Translations under genes and position numbers: made by a program
Assembly (NCBI GenBank): GCA_002067265.1
Contig: MVQW01000170.1
Coordinates: 1-8,997, forward strand
Reading direction: 5' to 3'
Source of the DNA: Methanomethylovorans sp. PtaU1.Bin073
GTDB lineage: Archaea; Halobacteriota; Methanosarcinia; Methanosarcinales; Methanosarcinaceae
DNA length: 8,997 nucleotides
Notes under the pieces: model-generated
Seen by the model: only the letters and a program-made list of their open reading frames with translations
The model's database searches: none
What the model was told of the DNA's origin: nothing
Shown here: positions 6,003-8,997 of the stretch, piece by piece
Layout: each line of letters starts with the position of its first letter
Numbering within the stretch: the stretch's first letter is position 1

Positions 6003-8497
6003 TACTTATTCTCCTCTTCCTCAGGCTCTATACGCGCCACACCCACCACTTTGTCATCCTGGCGCACATCCATGATCTTGACACCCTGGGTATTCCTGCC
6101 CTGTACCCTGATATCTTTGACCGGGATACGGATAATTATACCTTCGGAACTGGTAAGCATTACTTCATCTTCCTCACGCACAGCCTTCACATTGACCACA
6201 GGACCATTGCGCAGGCTTGTTACTATGGTAATGACACCCATTCCTCCACGATGCATTGTCCGGTATTCTCCAAATTCAGTACGTTTACCGAATCCATTTT
6301 CAGTAATTGTCAATAGAGTGGAACTCTCATCCACCACATCCAGACTTACCACTTTGTCTCCCTGCTCAAGCTTAATGCCACGCACACCCTGCGCACTTCT
6401 GCCCATAGGCCTAACATCAGCTTCAGAGAAACGAATAGCTTTTCCATGCCTTGATACCAACACCACGTCTTTCGACCCATCGGTCAGTGCCACATTAACA
6501 AGCTCATCATCTTCCATCAGAGTAACTGCAATGATTCCACCCTTACGCGGATTGCTGAAATCCGAAAGAGATGACTTTTTAACAGTTCCCGAGCGTGTGG
6601 CCATAAAGAGGAACTTATCATCTGAGAACTCTGTGACTGGAATCATAGCAGTAACATATTCTCCTTCTCCCAGTTCCAGAAGATTGACTATGGCTTTACC
6701 TTTAGACTGTCTGCTTCCCTCAGGAATCTCATAGACCTTCTTCCAGTATAGTCTTCCCTTATTAGTGAAGAATAGGATATAGTCATGACTGGAAGCAACG
6801 AAGATATTCTCTACGAAATCTTCTTCCTTTGTTTCCATACCAATAACACCTTTCCCTCCCCGACGCTGCTGGGAATATGTGCTTACAGGCAGACGTTTAA
6901 CGTACCCACTGTTAGTAAAAGTGACTATTACATCTTCCTGCGGTATGAGGTCTTCAAGGTCAAGTTCCACATGTGAAGCCATGATCTGTGTTCTGCGCTC
7001 GTTATTATACTTCTGTTTAAGTTCGACAAGCTCTGATTTTATAATGCCGTATTTCTTCTCATCGCTTTGCAGAATGGACATATACTCGGCAATGAGCCTC
7101 ATGAGCTCTGCGTACTCATCTTCCACTTTCTGTCTTTCAAGACCAGTGAGCTTCTGCAGGCGCATGTCAAGAATAGCCTTTGCCTGTATCTCATCCAATC
7201 CAAAGTTAGCTATTAAACCAGACCTTGCTTCCTCCACGGTTCTGGAAGAACGGATAAGAGAAATAACAGCATCCAGGTGGTCAAGGGCTATTTTCAGACC
7301 ACGGAGTATATGAGCACGTTCCTCGGCTTTCCTTAGCTGGAACTGCGTACGTTTCTGGATGACATCCATCCTGTGTTCCAGGTATATCTGCAAGATACGC
7401 TTAAGATTAAGTTCCAGAGGTACATTGTCAACTAATGCCAGATTAATGATACCAAAAGTTGTCTGCATCTGCGTATGCTTGTACAACTGGTTCAGCACAA
7501 CGTTCGGATCATTTCCCCTAGTAATTTCTATAACTATGCGGATACCATCACGGTCAGACTCATCCCTCAGATCGGATATACCAACGATCTTTTTCTCCCT
7601 GACAAGTAATGCAATATCCTCGATAAGCTTGGACTTGTTTACCTGATATGGTATCTCGCTTACAATTATAGCGCTCTTGTCCTTTCTGATTTCCTCAATG
7701 GTAGCCACAGCCCTCAGCTGTATTCTGCCTCTGCCAGTCTCGTAGGCTTCCCTTATGCCCTGCATGCCCAGAATAGTTCCACCAGTTGGAAAATCCGGAC
7801 CTTTGAGCACTGACATAAGGTCATGTATGCTGGAAGAAGGATTATCGATAAGCATGAGAGTTGCGTCTACCACTTCTCCAAGATTATGAGGAGCCATGTT
7901 GGTGGCCATACCTACTGCAATACCAGTAGAACCATTGATCAGCAAGTTTGGCAATTTTGCTGGCAGTACAGTAGGCTCTTCCAAGGAACCATCATAGTTA
8001 GGGTTCATCAGGACCGTTTCTTTATCCAGGTCCTGGAGCATTTCATCAGAGATCTTTCCCATGCGTGCCTCAGTGTAACGCATGGCAGCAGCAGAGTCAC
8101 CATCAATAGAACCGAAGTTACCCTGACCATCTATCAATGGATAACGCAGCGAGAACTCCTGCACCATCCTTACAAGACTTTCATAAACTGCAGAATCACC
8201 ATGAGGGTGATATTTACCCAGTACATCTCCCACTACACGGGCCGACTTCTTGTAGGGCTTGTCGTGGGTAATGCCTGCTTCATACATGGAATAAAGTATC
8301 CTTCTGTGCACAGGTTTCAAGCCATCCCTTGCATCAGGTAGGGCACGTCCTACAATTACACTCATGGCATAATCGATGTAGGAGGTCTTCATTTCGTCCT
8401 CTATAAGGACAGGAACTACCTTCTCACCGGTCTCTGTGGGCTGGATACCCAGAGGATTTTCATCCATTCCATTATTTTCTTTATTATCATCTGCCAT
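6002..8497 (-). CDS. gyrA: DNA gyrase subunit A
   Basis: GyrA cuts and rejoins DNA and wraps it, so that the A2B2 enzyme can introduce negative supercoils with ATP. The 831 residues are full length. After an acidic N-terminal extension, [18 protein letters not shown] (49-66) opens the winged-helix domain. [14 protein letters not shown] follows at 94-107, and the catalytic tyrosine is Y141 in [18 protein letters not shown] (190-200) includes the DNA-intercalating isoleucine I193. The coiled-coil tower occupies roughly 365-500. The C-terminal beta-pinwheel carries the GyrA box QRRGGKG (544-550) in full, which marks a gyrase and not a topoisomerase IV ParC. The tail is acidic (EPEEEENK). The quinolone-pocket positions equivalent to E. 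coli S83 and D87 are S102 and E106. The gene starts 10 bases after gyrB, with SD GAGGTG. Such archaeal gyrases are generally considered to come from bacteria by old transfer. Confidence 0.98.
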   Translation of the reverse strand: MADDNKENNGMDENPLGIQPTETGEKVVPVLIEDEMKTSYIDYAMSVIVGRALPDARDGLKPVHRRILYSMYEAGITHDKPYKKSARVVGDVLGKYHPHGDSAVYESLVRMVQEFSLRYPLIDGQGNFGSIDGDSAAAMRYTEARMGKISDEMLQDLDKETVLMNPNYDGSLEEPTVLPAKLPNLLINGSTGIAVGMATNMAPHNLGEVVDATLMLIDNPSSSIHDLMSVLKGPDFPTGGTILGMQGIREAYETGRGRIQLRAVATIEEIRKDKSAIIVSEIPYQVNKSKLIEDIALLVREKKIVGISDLRDESDRDGIRIVIEITRGNDPNVVLNQLYKHTQMQTTFGIINLALVDNVPLELNLKRILQIYLEHRMDVIQKRTQFQLRKAEERAHILRGLKIALDHLDAVISLIRSSRTVEEARSGLIANFGLDEIQAKAILDMRLQKLTGLERQKVEDEYAELMRLIAEYMSILQSDEKKYGIIKSELVELKQKYNNERRTQIMASHVELDLEDLIPQEDVIVTFTNSGYVKRLPVSTYSQQRRGGKGVIGMETKEEDFVENIFVASSHDYILFFTNKGRLYWKKVYEIPEGSRQSKGKAIVNLLELGEGEYVTAMIPVTEFSDDKFLFMATRSGTVKKSSLSDFSNPRKGGIIAVTLMEDDELVNVALTDGSKDVVLVSRHGKAIRFSEADVRPMGRSAQGVRGIKLEQGDKVVSLDVVDESSTLLTITENGFGKRTEFGEYRTMHRGGMGVITIVTSLRNGPVVNVKAVREEDEVMLTSSEGIIIRIPVKDIRVQGRNTQGVKIMDVRQDDKVVGVARIEPEEEENK

Positions 8498-8503
8498 CTA
8501 CCA

Positions 8504-8509
8504 CACCTC
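8504..8509 (-). promoter_or_regulatory. Ribosome binding site for gyrA, overlapping the gyrB stop
   Basis: GAGGTG on the minus strand lies 6 bases before the gyrA ATG and shares bases with the TGA of gyrB, which suggests that the two subunits are translated in a coupled way. Confidence 0.65.
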
Positions 8510-8997
8510 AGATATCCAGGTTAGTGACCTGTTTGGCATTTTTCATAATGAAGTTCTTACGAGGTTCTACCTCATCACCCATTAGTACAGAGAACATTTC
8601 ATCAGCAGCAACTGCATCCTCCAAAGTGACCTGCAGTATGGTCCTGGTTTCAGGATTCATTGTAGTTTCCCACAACTGCCCGGGATTCATTTCTCCAAGA
8701 CCCTTGTAGCGCTGGATATTGACGCCTTTATCTCCTATTTCCTTAAGTTTGGCATTGAGTTCCCTGTCAGAATAGACATAGTGTTCTGCCTGACCTTTTT
8801 TGATACGATAGAGAGGAGGCTGTGCGATGTAGACATATCCTTCATCGATCAGTGGACGCATATATCTGAAGAACAAAGTAAGTATAAGAGTTCTTATATG
8901 AGCACCGTCCACATCAGCATCGGTCATAATAATGACTCTGTGATACCGAGCCCTGCTTATATCGTAATCATCCCCTATTCCGGTTCCCATGGCAGTT
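8508..8997 (-). CDS. gyrB: DNA gyrase subunit B, C-terminal part (5' end outside window)
   Basis: Only the last 162 residues are present. The frame stays open past the internal ATG at 8990 to the right edge, reading T-A before [12 protein letters not shown], so 8990 is not the start. The segment is the TOPRIM region and tail: [16 protein letters not shown] carries the DxD metal-binding aspartates, and [11 protein letters not shown] and [15 protein letters not shown] are the conserved type IIA signatures that contact GyrA. It ends [20 protein letters not shown], the usual GyrB ending. The segment lacks the large insertion found in E. coli GyrB and so has the compact form. The ATPase domain lies outside the window. 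It is the upstream partner of gyrA in a two-gene operon. Confidence 0.97.
   Translation of the reverse strand, partial: TAMGTGIGDDYDISRARYHRVIIMTDADVDGAHIRTLILTLFFRYMRPLIDEGYVYIAQPPLYRIKKGQAEHYVYSDRELNAKLKEIGDKGVNIQRYKGLGEMNPGQLWETTMNPETRTILQVTLEDAVAADEMFSVLMGDEVEPRKNFIMKNAKQVTNLDI

Noticed and set aside
5970..6734. Long plus-strand open frame opposite gyrA (and similar ones at 6879-7313, 7359-7646 and 7823-8341)
   Set aside because: These are antisense shadows of a clearly conserved gyrA; their translations are Ser/Thr/Ile-rich low-complexity strings with no recognisable domain.

Overview
The window looks like a chromosomal segment of a methanogenic archaeon, most likely Methanosarcinales (Methanosarcinaceae). 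The evidence is a bacterial-type gyrB-gyrA pair on an archaeal background, a PdxS with the N-terminus [18 protein letters not shown] that I associate with Methanosarcina relatives, BRE/TATA-like promoters, an exported CxxCH protein with a PGF-CTERM-like tail, and GTG/TTG starts with short GGAG/AGGTG ribosome sites. Genus-level placement cannot be made by eye.

Layout. Positions 1-2480 (plus strand, AT-rich) hold the end of a surface-glycan module: a polysaccharide deacetylase-like protein cut by the left edge, then a GT4-type glycosyltransferase. The 250-base gap between them carries overlapping inverted repeats and a promoter candidate. Positions 2700-3769 (plus strand) hold a small exported monohaem-type/EF-hand protein, then a short trypsin-fold serine peptidase with a complete His/Asp/Ser triad and no signal peptide. 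The peptidase converges, 10 bases apart, with a conserved uncharacterised GyrI-like protein on the minus strand. From 4393 to the right edge everything is minus strand and housekeeping: pdxS-pdxT (pyridoxal 5'-phosphate synthase, both subunits) and gyrB-gyrA (DNA gyrase, gyrB cut by the right edge).

How the genes work together. PdxT makes ammonia from glutamine and PdxS uses it to build PLP. GyrB supplies the ATPase and TOPRIM parts and GyrA the breakage-reunion and DNA-wrapping parts of gyrase. The deacetylase and glycosyltransferase probably act on the same extracellular or envelope glycan. The haem-type protein and the serine peptidase are adjacent and may share a transcript, but no joint function can be read from the sequence.

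No tRNA, rRNA, CRISPR array, insertion sequence, integrase or attachment site was seen. The most notable points are the exported CxxCH/EF-hand/sorting-tail protein, the intracellular peptidase whose frame is closed by one TAA just after an ATGA junction, the mutually exclusive hairpins ahead of the glycosyltransferase, and the tandem copy of the last codons and stop of pdxT. Nothing amounts to a clearly new multi-gene system.
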